Shown: one piece after another, positions 1 to 12,500 of the stretch
Layout: every line of letters starts with the position of its first letter
Position numbering within the stretch: position 1 is the first letter of the stretch
Assembly (NCBI RefSeq): GCF_016808335.1
Contig: NC_053148.1
Span: 14,722,433 to 14,786,432, forward strand
DNA: 64,000 bases
Reading direction: 5' to 3'
From: Panicum virgatum
Lineage: Eukaryota > Streptophyta > Magnoliopsida > Poales > Poaceae
Made by a program: the position numbers and the translations under genes
The notes under the pieces: generated by a model
What the model saw: the letters and a program-made list of their open reading frames with translations, nothing else
Told to the model about the DNA's origin: nothing
Database searches by the model: none

Positions 1-2811
1 CCACGTTCGGTCACCGTTTACTTCTTCCACTTCCCGTGCGTCAAACAATTTCGACCTCTTCATTGTGATCTCTGGACATCGCCAGTTGTTAGTGTCTCGA
101 GTTACAAATATTATTTGGTCATTCTCGATGATTGTTCGCACCCCTTGTGGATTTTTCCTTTACATTGAAGTCTGACAAGTTTTCCACTCTTGCTAACTTC
201 TTTGCTCATGTGACAACTCAGTATGGCGCCACCATAAAGGCAGTTCAATGCGACAATGGCTGCGAGTTCGATAACTCCAGCGCTCGCACATTCTTCCTCA
301 CCTATGGCGCCCATCTCCGGATGTCGTGCCCCTACACCTCTTCCCAGAATGGTAAAGCTGAGCGCATAATTCGTTCAACTAATAATATCATTCGCCCGCT
401 TTTGTTCCAAGCTAGCATGCCGCCATCTTACTGGGTCGAGACTCTTGGCGCTGCCACATATTTGCTTAACATCCTTCCCACCAAAACCCTAGGGTTCGTT
501 ACGCCACACTTCGCTCTTCACGGGGCGCTGCCTACATACGATCACCTGCGGGTCTTTGGTTGTGCCTGTTATCCAAACCTCGCCGCCACAGCTGCTCACA
601 AGCTAGCGCCGCACTCCACTCTTTGTGTCTTCCTTGGCTACTCTCCTCACCACAAGGGATACCGCCGCCTTGATCGATCCACAAACAGAGTCATCATTAC
701 TCGTCATGTGTCTTTCGACGAGGGCTCGTTTCTCTTTGCTGAGCCTTCCCGCCCTGTCTGCGGGGCAGAGTATGAGTTTTTGGATGACTATACTACTAAT
801 GTGCCGGCCCCCATTGGGCCGTCACCTCTTGTTTCTTCCACAGGACCTTGTGCAGACAGCGCCGCGTTGCCACACGCAGCCCCCGGAGTCTCGGCGACGC
901 CACCAGCAGGCGGCTCAGCCTCCAGCCGTGCCGGACCACTTCCTGGCTTCCCACCACTCCCGGTCAGCGCCTCTGCACCACCAACCGGCCGGCTGTCGAC
1001 TTCCAGCTGGCTACTCCGACGCCCGTCGCCTCGTCGCTTGGTCAGCTGCAGCCGGCCATGCCGCCTGGTCAGCTGCAGCCGACCTCGTCGCTGTCTGGAC
1101 AGCCAGCTCTAGCCTGTTGTCGCCCGTGGTCGCTCTCCACCGACCACCCTCCGCCTTCCAGCACATCTACACCCGGCGTCAGCAGCCTGCCGCTGTTCCC
1201 CCTCCCTTGCCTAAGGGAGCCGTGCCCGTTCCCCCTGTGGTGAACCAGCACGGGATGACCACCAGGGCGAAGGCTGGGTTTCGTTAGCCGCCACTCTACC
1301 ACGCCGCCCCACTGACGCCGATTCCGAAGACCTTCCGCAGCGCCTCGCCGATCCTAATTGGCGGGCTGCTATGGAAGCTGAGTACGGCGCCCTGCTGGGG
1401 AACAGGACTTGGGATCTTGTTCCTCGCCCGCCTCGCGCCAACGTCGTCACCGGCAAGTGGATCTTCAAGCACAAGTTCCATGCTGACGATACCCTGGAGC
1501 GGTACAAGGCACGTTGGGTCCTTCGCGGCTTCAACCAGCGTCCCAGCGTGGACTTCGACGAGACCTTCAGTCCGGTTGTCAAACCGGCCACGGTCCGCAC
1601 TGTGCTATCCTTGGCACACTCTCGCGGTTGGCCGGTTGATCAGCTGGACGTGAAGAACGCCTTTCTTCACGGGACTCTCTCCGAGACAGTATATTGTGCT
1701 TAGCCTACTGGTTTCGAGGACACAGCTCACCCGGACCACGTCTGCCGCCTCAACAAGTCTCTTTACGGACTAAGAAGGTGCCCCGAGCTTGGTACAGTCG
1801 ATTTGCTACATATCTCCTGTCCTTGGGTTTCATGGAGGCCAAGTCAGGCACCTCCTTGTTCATCTTCCGGCGAGGCGATGACTTGATCTACCTGCTGTTG
1901 TATGTCGACGACATAGTCCTCGCAGCTTCTTCTGCCGAGCTCCTTTAGCGCACCATCACTTCGATGCAGTCTGAGTTCGCCATGAAGGACCTGGGACAGC
2001 TCCATCACTTCCTGGGCATGCATGTTCAGCGCCATGGTTCTCTGGTTCTCTCTCAGCGCCAGTATATGTTGGAGCTTCTGGAGCGCGCCGGGATGGCTGA
2101 GTGCAAGCCGTCCTCCACTCCTGTCGACATCAACCCGAAGCTGCCTGCCGACGGACCACCTGTCCAAAATCCCTCGGATTATCGCAGCCTTGCGAGAGCA
2201 CTGCAGTGGCTCACCTTCACTCGGCCGGATATCGCCTATGCAGTTCAACAGGTCTGTCTCTTCATGCATGATCCGTGGGAGCCTCACCTTGCCGCCCTGA
2301 AGCGCAAGCGCATGGCACCTTGGATCTGGGTCTTGTTCTTCAGCCGTCTCGGAGCCTCGACTTGACTGTTTACTCTGACGCTGATTGGGTTGGCTGCCCC
2401 GACACCAGGCGCTCCACCTCTGGCTACGCGGTGTTCCTCGGCGACAACCTGGTCTCCTGGTCATCCAAGCGGCAGAACACAGTCTCTCGCTTCAGTGCAG
2501 AAGCCGAGTATCGCGCTGTGGCCAACGGCGTGGCTGAGGCTACATGGCTGCGTCAACTTCTGCTGGAACTTCATGCACCTCCTCGGCGAGCCGCACTGGT
2601 ATATTGCGACAATATCAGTGCTGTCTACATGTCTCCAACCCCGTTCAGCATTAGCGCACCAAGCACATTGAGATTGATCTTCACTTTGTCCAGGAGCGTG
2701 TTTCTATTGGTGATGTCCGCGTCATGCATGTACCAACGTCCGCATAGTATGCTGACATCTTCACCAAGGGGTTACCTACTTCTCTGTTCCAGGAGTTCAG
2801 GTCCAGTCTAA
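1..2811 (+). pseudogene. Copia pol remnant (integrase, RT, RNase H), broken
   Basis: The integrase core is visible around 240-370 (QCDNG, then QNGKAE), RT around 1371-2240 ([18 protein letters not shown]) and RNase H around 2360-2620 (YSDADW, SAEAEYRA). Compared with copy 2 it has a one-base deletion near 165, frame changes in the linker at about 1000-1290, TAG stops at 1701 and 1946 where glutamine codons are expected, a frameshift near 1772, a deletion of roughly 11 bases near 2310, and a further frameshift near 2630. It cannot encode a working polyprotein. Lesions were found by eye against copy 2. Confidence 0.9.
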
Positions 2812-2846
2812 ACGTTCGAGGCTTCAACAATCAGACTGCGGGGGCG

Positions 2847-3081
2847 TGTTAGCAAGGCATTTAGGGTTATGGTTAGCAGGCTCTAATGGGCCTCTGGTGG
2901 ACTTAGGCGCCAGCCTTCCTGGCTGTGTGCGCCGCCACCCTGATAGGATAGATGGAGGGCAGGGATCCCACTGATGGTGTTGTTTCCATAAACCTCTTAG
3001 GGTTCCCTGCCCTATATATGTACACCATTATGCACCTCTATCAATCAATCCATTATTTCCCTACAATCTCTATTGCTTACA
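2847..3081 (+). repeat. 3' LTR of Copia copy 1
   Basis: It starts TGTTAGCAAGG directly after a G-rich polypurine tract (CTGCGGGGGCG) and ends TTGCTTACA, giving the usual TG...CA ends. It is 235 bp. It aligns with both LTRs of copy 2 but is visibly more diverged from them than they are from each other. Confidence 0.9.
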
Positions 3082-3575
3082 AAAATGATAAATCCTGATG
3101 AAGTGGACAACAAATACCCAATTTGAAGGGTTATATCAAAACTAAAAGGACGTGAAAATATTAAACTTTGAGCATGGAAAGTGGATCCAATGCATTTTTT
3201 CTCAAGAAATGTCTAGACACACGTACTCTACATGTGCTTCTGTTTTGTACATTTATATCCATCCATTTCTGTATTTTGTATATGTGAAACACATATGAGT
3301 TCTCGAACACCTGATATTCAAACTAAAAGTGGATTTGGAGAGGATGGGTGGTGGAAAACAGATAGGGAGGACCTAGTCATACTATTCAGATTCAGACATT
3401 CCATAGATAGCCATCCCTGGGTCTAAATAACAACCTAGAGATGCATAAAACATTACAAACTGCTACAGAATACACACATTTTATCAGCTTCAGCCTCTAG
3501 CAGTAATGCTTTTCAAGGACCTCCCCTCCAGTATTCCTTGACAAAACAAACATTTCAAAGGGAACAAGAGATCAC

Positions 3576-6500
3576 CTCAATTGTTTTCTTTTCAATTTTA
3601 CGAGGAAAGTTCTTCCACACTGTTTCTCGTAAGGGACTTTCTGAGGATGAAACATTCTCCTTCAGGTAGTTCCATTCTTCCTTAAGGAATCTGAAAACAA
3701 ACATGTGAGTTACAAATAGAATGGAAATAAAAAAACAAACATTTGTAAAAAGCATGAATGTCCTCACACCTATACAAGTGAAGTTAATGGCAATAGTGTC
3801 TATATTCGGAAATCAGTAATTCAAAGATAAAACCAAAATCATCACACTCGTGTTTGTGTAAATACAGGGTAAAGCAAGACAGGTGCAAAGAAAATACGAG
3901 TCAAATACAACTGAACAAAGTCTTCAAGGTCGTTACCTGCTAACAACACTGAAAATCAATCTGCTACTATGAAACTTCAGAGAATCCAAATGAAGGATGA
4001 TGGGACCTGCTTGATCTTCTTTTGTTGGCATGCATATAATTACGAGACTCCAATGTGTTCTAACAAATTGTAACCATAAGAGTAAAAGTTTAGCATTTTT
4101 AACAAAATATTATAAGTATTAAGTTACTATCATATAGGTTGGAAATAACAGATGAGACCATTCATGCCTCTATAAATGTCATGATACAACCATTTCTGTT
4201 CTATCAAAGCATTTGATATTTCAATAACTACACCCTTAGTCATCAAAGTGGAAAAATTACAAAAATTAAACCCTAGATATCCTCGGTGGACAAAAACTGC
4301 AGAAAGTTTTCTCCCAAGCCCATGGACAAACATAGTGAAACAGAGGGAGCATTTTAGTCAATTGTGAGAACTAAATGAGTCTATATTTGGAATTAGAGGG
4401 AGTATATATTAACTGCATTATCTGCATAATAAACTAGTCAACACAAAACATGCAAAACTTTTGTTTCTTAACCTTAACATTATGAATGTACATGATATCT
4501 ACAAAATCTCAAAATGTAGGCAAAAAGTATGACTACTATAAATTCAATTTATTGGGTTATACAAGTTTGAGGATATTCAAAGACGAGCTACATCATTTCT
4601 TCTTGAATAGATGAGCTACACAAATTAATTAAGTTTTATCAGATTTTGCTTATTCGTTAATAAATATATCAGCATTAGCCTCAACATGCTGGTCACCAGT
4701 TCAATGAAGTCCCCAAAACATGAGTAAGTAGACATAGGAGAGAATCTAGAAAAGCTAATTATTGCCAATAATTAGGATTCAGGAACATCTTAGTCAATAG
4801 CTATGCAGTGGCAGTGGAGGTTAATAGATATGGCCTGAAAGCCAAGATGACCTTTACCCCATCATGTAGAACTCAAAATAAGTATCACCAGTTCATTATC
4901 CCAACTCCAATTAAGTTGTGGTTATGACATAGGTTTTCAAATATCACTAGTTCATTATCCCAATTCCAATAAAGTTTAGTTATGACGCGGGTTTTCGAAG
5001 GATTAAAATACACAAGCGGTTCCCATGGTATCATCAAGGTCCCTAAGCTTCTAAAATGCACACCTGGGTCTGTAAACTAGTTAAGTGTGCCACATGAGGT
5101 CCAAATCACTCTAATCAGCACAAACATATATATGTGGCATGCAAATACTGGTATTTAGTAAAGCATGGGGAGATCTTAGGCTCCTCATTAGAGTGCCACA
5201 TGTAATCACTTGCTGATTAGGGTAATTTAAACCTCAAGTGATCCAATGTGCATTTTAAGAGTAGGAACCTAGATGACACGACAGGACAAGTTTAAGAACT
5301 GCCCATGCATTTTACTCTTGGGAAAGCTGCACAAACTCTGGCTCTGTGGAGTAAAGATAATTTGTTTGAATGTGCCATGCTGTTTAGTTATCACACACCG
5401 ACACGTAGTTTCTGTTATTGACAATTTTATGATTAGTCTGAATTTACTGGAAGACCAGATGGTTGTTAGACTGCTTCATGGCATTTCACAAGCAAGGTTA
5501 GTTGCTGTATCAACCCAGACCAGACCAGGCGCTTCCAGCTTTTCTTTTTCCTGGTAAAACAGGCAGTCTGGTTTTCTCAAAAATTATAATTGGAGCACCT
5601 AGTGGAAGAAATGTTGATTTCAATTATATCAAGCAAAACATAACTATGCCCATCAGCAAGAGAAAAATAAATTACTTACTCTGCATGCACAGGCAACAAC
5701 ATATATGCCTTTTCAAATATATCTACACCCTTCCACCATCTTCTCAACTTCAAAAAATAAGTGGTCTTGTCCTCCTTCAAATTAAGAAACAAAAGTCAAC
5801 CAAAATTAACATATACATATGATGAAAGATATGTTTGTACATGCATCGAATTTTGATTCTCAAGAGAAAAATAAAAATGAATTGTTCCCAGAACATCACA
5901 TGAAAAATTTATCTAGTGTGGCTGGAACGTTCCCATTATTTCCTAAACCACAATTTAATGTGCACCCCCTCCCCGAAAAGTGGCATGTATTCTGGGAACT
6001 AGCTATACACCTTGGCAGTAAGTGGACTTAACTGCTACTCCCTCTCATCGGCAATATAAGTCCACTAGGGCATCGACAAGTATCCAATATGACAATTTTA
6101 CTAGCAAAGTGTTAGCAAGGCTGTTAGGGTTATGGTTAGCAGGCCCTTCAAGGCCTTGGGTGGCCGGCGCCCAGCCTTCCTGGCTGGGGGCGCCGCCCCC
6201 CTCCTCTGGTTGATGGCGGCAGGGTCCCTGATGATGGTGTTTCTATAAACCATCTAGGGTTCCCTGCCTATATGTACTCACATTGTTGCACCCTATCAAT
6301 CAATCCAATCATTCCCTGCAATTCATATTGCTTACGTGGTATCACGAGTTAGGGTTTCACCATGGCTCCTTCCGCTGCCCTAGGCGCACCACCCCTAGGC
6401 TGCGCCGCACGCCTGGTCGCGCCTCCGGTCACCATGACCGGCACCCCCCCCCCCCCCCCCCAACCTCCCCGACGGCCGCCGCCGCTGCCGCCGAGCGCGA

Positions 6501-9500
6501 GGAACACGCCAAGGCCCTCAAGGCCAAGCGCGATGCCGCGCTCGCTCCGGCAGAAGCCGCGGAGAAGGAGGCCGCCGCCGCCGCGCGCGCACGCGAAGCC
6601 CATGCCAGGGCAGCCCACGAGCACGCCGCCGCTGCAGAAGGCGATCCCGACGCCGACCGCCGCGACAACTATGCCCACGACGACGACCATGACCACGACT
6701 CCGTCCACGCCAGCGCCGATCTTCACCAAGCCGTTTTGGCTCACGAAGCCGCCGCCCTGGTCAACCTGCACGCTCAAGCCATCAGCGTACAGAACATTCG
6801 GAGCCTCGTCCATGTCGTCCTCGATCTGAACGCCGGCAACTACACGGTCTACACCCGCTGGCGAGATCAGATCCTTCTCGTCATCGGCAAGTACTCGTTG
6901 GAGTCCCACGTCCTCGACGATCTCCCGGCTCCCGAGTTCCCAACTGGACGCGCATGAACTGCGTCGTCAAGTCCTGGATCGCCGGCACGATCTCCCCCGA
7001 CCTCGCCGAGACGGTGATCGACCGCACCGCCTCTGCCCATACCGTCTGGTGCGCCCTCGAGGACCAGTTCCTCGGCAACCGGGAGACGCGCGCCCTCCAC
7101 CTCGACGTCCAGTTCCGCAATCTTGTCCAAGGTGATCTATCCATCTCGGATTTTTGCAGGCGCCTCAAGAGAATGGCACAGCAGCTTGCGGATCTTGGGG
7201 AGCCCGTCACCGACCGCATGTTGACCCTCAAACTCATCCGATGCCTTAACGAGCGCTTCCGCGACGCCGGCCGCCACATCCGTCGTGGCAACCCCTTCCC
7301 CAAGTTCAAGGACGCCGTCAACGAGCTGATCCTAGAGGAACTGACCATGGCGAATCAGCCCTCGGCTCGCTCTACAGCTCTCCTTGCCGCTGGAAAGGAC
7401 GCCCCATACGGGGCGCCACCGTCGTCCTCGTCCGGTGCTCGCCCCCCGCAGCAGCCCTCCCGCAACGGGGGCGCTAACTCCGGGGGTGGAAATCCCGGCG
7501 GCAAGTCCAAGGATCGGCGCCGACGGGGCGGCAAGTCTCGCTCCGGCGAGACACCGTCGTCCTCTAGCAGAGGGCAGTCTGGGGGCGCCAAACCGGCCTC
7601 TGCGCCCAGCACAAGCGGTGCTGGTGGCGCCCCCTGGCAGTCCTTCCTCCATCCGTGGGCCGGGGCCATCCAGATGTGGCCCGGCCCGCAACCCACGACG
7701 CCGCTCCCCGCGGCCCCGACGGCGCAGAAACAGCAGCAAGTGCTGCTGGTCCAGCAGGCTCAGGCGCAAGCCCTGCTGGCCCAGCAAGCGCAGGCCCACG
7801 CCATCCAGGCTGCCCAAGCCCAGGCGATGCAGCAGGCGCAGGCCACCCAGGCGCAAGCTGCGCAAGGACAGATGGCCTACTATCCCTGGGCGCCCGGTGT
7901 CCAACCTCAAGCCGTCTCCCCCGCCGGCTGGGATCAGTAGTCCCTGGCCTCCGCCTTCAGCACCGTCTCCCTGAATCAGCCCGCCACCAACGACTGGTTC
8001 TTCGATTCAGGTGCTACTTCCCATATGACCTCCGATTCCTCCACTCTTACTCATAATTTTATCTCGCGGTATCCCTCGTCCATTGTTGTCGGTAACGGAT
8101 CCTTGCTTCTCGTCACCTCCACTGGCACAGTAACCCTCCCAGGTTCCTTCTCTCTTAATATTGTTCTAGTTTCGCCTAGTCTTATTAAGAATTTAATTTC
8201 TGTGCGCCAGTTTACTTCTGACAACAATTGTTCTGTCGAGTTTGATCCCGCTGGTTGTTCTATGAAGGATCTGGCGTCTCAAAGAGTTCTCGTCAGGTGC
8301 AATAGTGCTGGTCCGCTATATCCCCTGCGCCTGCCCCCTGCCGCCGCCCTCGTCGCTGGCTCCTCTCCGCCCTGGCACCGCCGCCTTGGTCACCCTGGTC
8401 ATGAAGTCATGACCAAGTTAGCCTCTCTCATACCTTCATGTAATAAATAACTTAGCACATCTTTATGTCATGCGTGTCAGCTCGGTCGCCATGTTCGGTT
8501 ATCGTTTACTTCCACTTCGCGTGCGTCCAATAATTTCGACCTCATTCATTGTGACCTCTGGACATCACCAGTTGTTAGTGTCTTGGGCTATAAGTATTAT
8601 TTGGTCATTCTCGATGATTGCTCGCACCACTTGTGGACTTTTCCTTTGCGCCTAAAGTCTAATACGTTCTCTACTTTGGCTAACTTCTTTGTTCATGTGA
8701 CCACTCAGTATGGCGCCACCATCAAGGCAGTTCAGTGCGACAATGGCTGCGAGTTTAATAACTCCAGCGCCCGCACGTTCTTCCTGACTCATGGCGCTCA
8801 TCTTCGGATGTCATGCCCCTACACCTCCTCCCAGAACGGTAAAGCTGAGTGTGTCATTCGTTCCACTAACAATATTATTCGCTCACTTCTCTTCCAGGCT
8901 AGCATGCCGCCGTCTTAATGGGTTGAGGCTCTCGGCGTGGCCACCTACCTGCGCAACATCCTCCCAACCAAAACCCTAGGGTTTGCTACACCGCACTTCG
9001 CCCTTCACAGGGTGCCGCCTACGTACGATCACCTTCGGGTCTTTGGTTCTGCTTGCTACCCAAACCTCGCTGCCACAGCCGCTCACAAGCTTGCGTCGCG
9101 TTCTACACTCTGTGTTTTTCTCGGCTACTCTACTCACCACAAGGGATACCGCTGCCTTGACCGTTCCACCAATCGAGTCATCATCTCTCGTCATGTGTCC
9201 TTTGACGAGAGCTCGTTTCCCTTTGCTGAGCCGTCTCGTCCTCCCCGTGAGGCCGACTTCGAGTTCTTGGATGATGTTACTACTAACGTGTCGGACCCCA
9301 TTGGACCGTCACCTCTTGTTTCCTCTACAGGATCTCCCCCCGGCGCCCCCGCGTTGCCACACACGGCCCCTGGCGTCCCCGCGTTGCCACACGCGGCCTC
9401 CGGCGCTTCGACGACGCCATCAGCAGGCACCCCGGCTCTCTCCAGCCGAGCCGGGCCGCCTCCTGGCTTCCCACCCCGCCAGGTGGGGACTCCGGCACCG

Positions 9501-12500
9501 GCCGCCGCCTATGGCCGGTCCCCTGCGTCGCCAGCCACAGCCAGCCACTTCGTCGCCCAGGCAGCCCCAGCCGGCTGGCCTGTTGCCCGGACCGCCTGCT
9601 GGCCCGGCTGCTCTTCACCGACCGCTCTCCGCCTTCGAGCACGTCTACGTCCGACGACAGCACCCCCTGCTGGTCCGCCTCCTCCCTTGCCCAAGGGAGC
9701 CGTGCCCGTTACCCCCGTGGTGAACCGGCACGGCATGACCACCAGGGCGAAGGCTGGGTTCTGCCAACCGGTACTCTTCCACGCCACGCCACTTTCACCG
9801 ATTCCGAAGACCTTCCGCAGCGCCCTTGCCGATCCAAACTGACGAGCTACTATCGAAGCTGAGCACGACGCCCTACTAGTGAACAAGACTTGGGATCTTG
9901 TTCCTCGGCCGCCCCGTGGCCAACGTCGTCACCGGCAAGTGGATCTTCAAGCACAATTACCTTTCTGATGGTACCCTGGAGCGGTACAAGGCGCGCTGGG
10001 TCCTTCGCGGCTTCACCCAGCGCCCTGGCGTGGACTTCGACGAGACCTTCAGTCCAGTTGTCAAGCCGGCTACAGTTCGCACAGTGCTCTCCTTGGCACT
10101 CTCACGGCTGGCCTGTTCATCAACTGGACGTGAAGAACGCCTTCCTTCACGGGACTCTCTCTGAGACAGTTTATTGTGCTCAGCCTGCTGGCTTCGAGGA
10201 CACTGCTCAGCCTGACCACGCCTGCCGCCTGAATAAGTCTCTCTATGGACTTAAACAGGCGCCCCGTGCCTGGTACAATCGATTTGCTGCTTACCTCCTG
10301 TCCCTGGGATTCAGGGAAGCCAAGTCGGACACCTCTCTGTTCGTCTTCCGTCGCGCCATGATATGATCTACCTGCTACTTTATGTCGACGACATAGTGCT
10401 CACAACCTCTTCTACCGGACTCCTTCAGCGTACCATCACTTCGCTGCAGTCTGAGTTCGCTGTGAAGGATCTCGGTGAGCTCCATCACTTTCTGGAGATG
10501 CATGTCCAGCGACGTGGCACTGGTTTGTTCCTATCCCAGCGTCAGTATATGGTGGAGCTTCTGGAGCGCGCAGGTATGGCTGAATGCAAGCCATGCACCA
10601 CTCCTGTTGATATCAATCCGAAGTTACCTGCAGATGGGCCACCCGTCCAAAATCCTTCGGATTATCGCAGTCTTACATGAGCACTTCAGTGGCTGACCTT
10701 CACCCGCCCGGACATCTCATATGCCGTTCAGCAGGTCTACCTCTTCATGCATGATCCTCGGGAGCCGCACCTTGCTGCCCTCAAGCGCATCCTGCGCTAT
10801 GTGCGTGGCACGTTGCATATGGGTCTTCTGCTTCAGCCGTCTCGGAGTTCTGACTTGACGGAGTACTCCGACGCTGATTGGGCTGGCTGCCCCGACACCA
10901 GGCATTCCACCTCAGGCTATGCAGTCTTCCTCGGCGACAACCTGGTTTCTTGGTCATCCAAGTGGCAGAACACAGTCTCCCGCTCCAGTGCTGAAGCCGA
11001 GTACCGTGTTGTGGCCAACGGCGTGGCCGAGGCCACCTAGTTGCGGCAACTCCTGCAGGAACTTCATGTGCCTTCACGCCGAGCCTCGCTGGTATATTGT
11101 GACAATATCAGTGCCATCTACATGTCCTCCAACCCCATTCAGCATCAGCGCACTAAGCACATCGAGATCGATCTCCACTTTGTCCGGGAGCGCGTTGCCA
11201 TTGGTGCCGTCCGCGTCATGCACGTCCCGACGTCTGCTCAGTACGCCGATATCTACACCAAGGGGTTACCTACTTCTTTGTTTCAGGAGTTCAGGTCCAG
11301 TCTGAACATTTGCGGATTCGACGATCAGACTGTGGGGGCGTGTTAGCAAGGCTGTTAGGGTTATGGTTAGCAGGCCCTACTGGCCTTGGGTGGCCGGCGC
11401 CCAACCTTCCTGGCTGGGGGCGCCGCCACCCTCCTCTGGTTGATAGATGGCAGCAGGGTCCCCTGATAGTGGTGTTTCTATAAACCATCTAGGGTTCCCT
11501 GCCTATATGTACTCACATTGTTGCACCCTATCAATCAATCCAATCATTCCCTGCAATTCATATTGCTTACACAAAGTCTATAGAAATATATTATGTACTC
11601 ACAAAAAAAAATATTATTTCAAATGAAAATAGTAATTTATTTTGAAAATATTTACTGTAATGAATCTAGCAAACCAAATGTTAAGTTGTCAATCCATATA
11701 AAAATTTCAATATTAATAGTCAAAGATAAAAAAAGTTTGACTTAGAACAAAACTAAATTTACTTATATTTGTGATCAGATGAAGTATGTTTGAATGGAAA
11801 TTAAAAATAATCTATTTAGGCATCATAAACCCAATAATTTCTGCAATTGGCCAATGAAAACTCTGATTATTCCATTCATGAAGAAGTGAATCCAGCCAAA
11901 GGACTGGAGTGCGGCGTTAGGAAGGCTGATCATGGGTGGGACAGCCAGGTGGCAACAAGAAGATGGTGAGCAGCACCAGAATTGGGCAAGCTAAGTGCCT
12001 GTCCACATCATCAGAAATCTCGGTGGACCATGGATCGGGGTTGAGGGACATGTGTGCAGGTATCTCCATGTCTGGAAAAATGGGTCAAAGGGCCAAAGGG
12101 GGAGTAGTTCGGAATCAGTGATCCCAACAAATCCAGATCAATGAACTATTATAGGCCACAAGTAGTTAGGCCCATTCAGCCCATTGCCCACCTAATGTAA
12201 CATTAATAGCCTCCTCTCTGCTCAGGTAAACCAGCACTACCAGACACAAATCAATTGCCACCAGCCACCATCAACCAGGCCTATCTAGCAGACTATGCTG
12301 GCCCATCCAGCCCATTACCCACCTAATGTAACATTAACCTTCCTCTAGTCTCATGAGTCACACGAGATTGCAATACATTTGTCTTAGAGAAGAATCTTGC
12401 CTATTTAGGCATTCATCTCATACACTATCAAAATAGAAATTACAAGATAGATTTTTTGAATGTTGACAAGCAAGTAAAGCATTAAGAGTTTCATATAAAA

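Larger units (their letters stand above)
1..3081 (+). mobile_element. Ty1/Copia retrotransposon, 3' part (copy 1)
   Basis: The window opens inside the integrase region of a Copia element that runs to a 3' LTR ending at 3081. The order integrase, proline-rich linker, reverse transcriptase, RNase H, LTR is that of Ty1/Copia. It is closely related to copy 2 at 6110-11571; the two can be aligned by eye throughout. The 5' LTR, gag and protease lie left of the window, so its target duplication cannot be checked. It lies antisense to the SUMO protease gene. Because that gene's last catalytic exons are absent from 3082-3575, this element probably sits in another intron of it (inference). Confidence 0.9.
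6110..11571 (+). mobile_element. Complete Ty1/Copia retrotransposon (copy 2) in an intron
   Basis: Both LTRs are present (6110-6336 and 11341-11571), flanked by a perfect 5-bp target duplication CAAAG at 6105-6109 and 11572-11576. A tRNA-Met-type primer site begins TGGTATCA at 6337, and a polypurine tract TGTGGGGGCG precedes the 3' LTR. The order gag, protease, integrase, RT, RNase H is Ty1/Copia. It sits between exons 10 and 11 of the SUMO protease gene in antisense orientation. By eye the two LTRs differ at roughly eight substitutions and three small indels, so the insertion is not brand new. Confidence 0.96.

Noticed and set aside
3082..3575. Search for the missing SUMO protease exon with PQQxN and DCG
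   Set aside because: Neither motif can be read on the minus strand in this stretch, so the exon is taken to lie left of the window.
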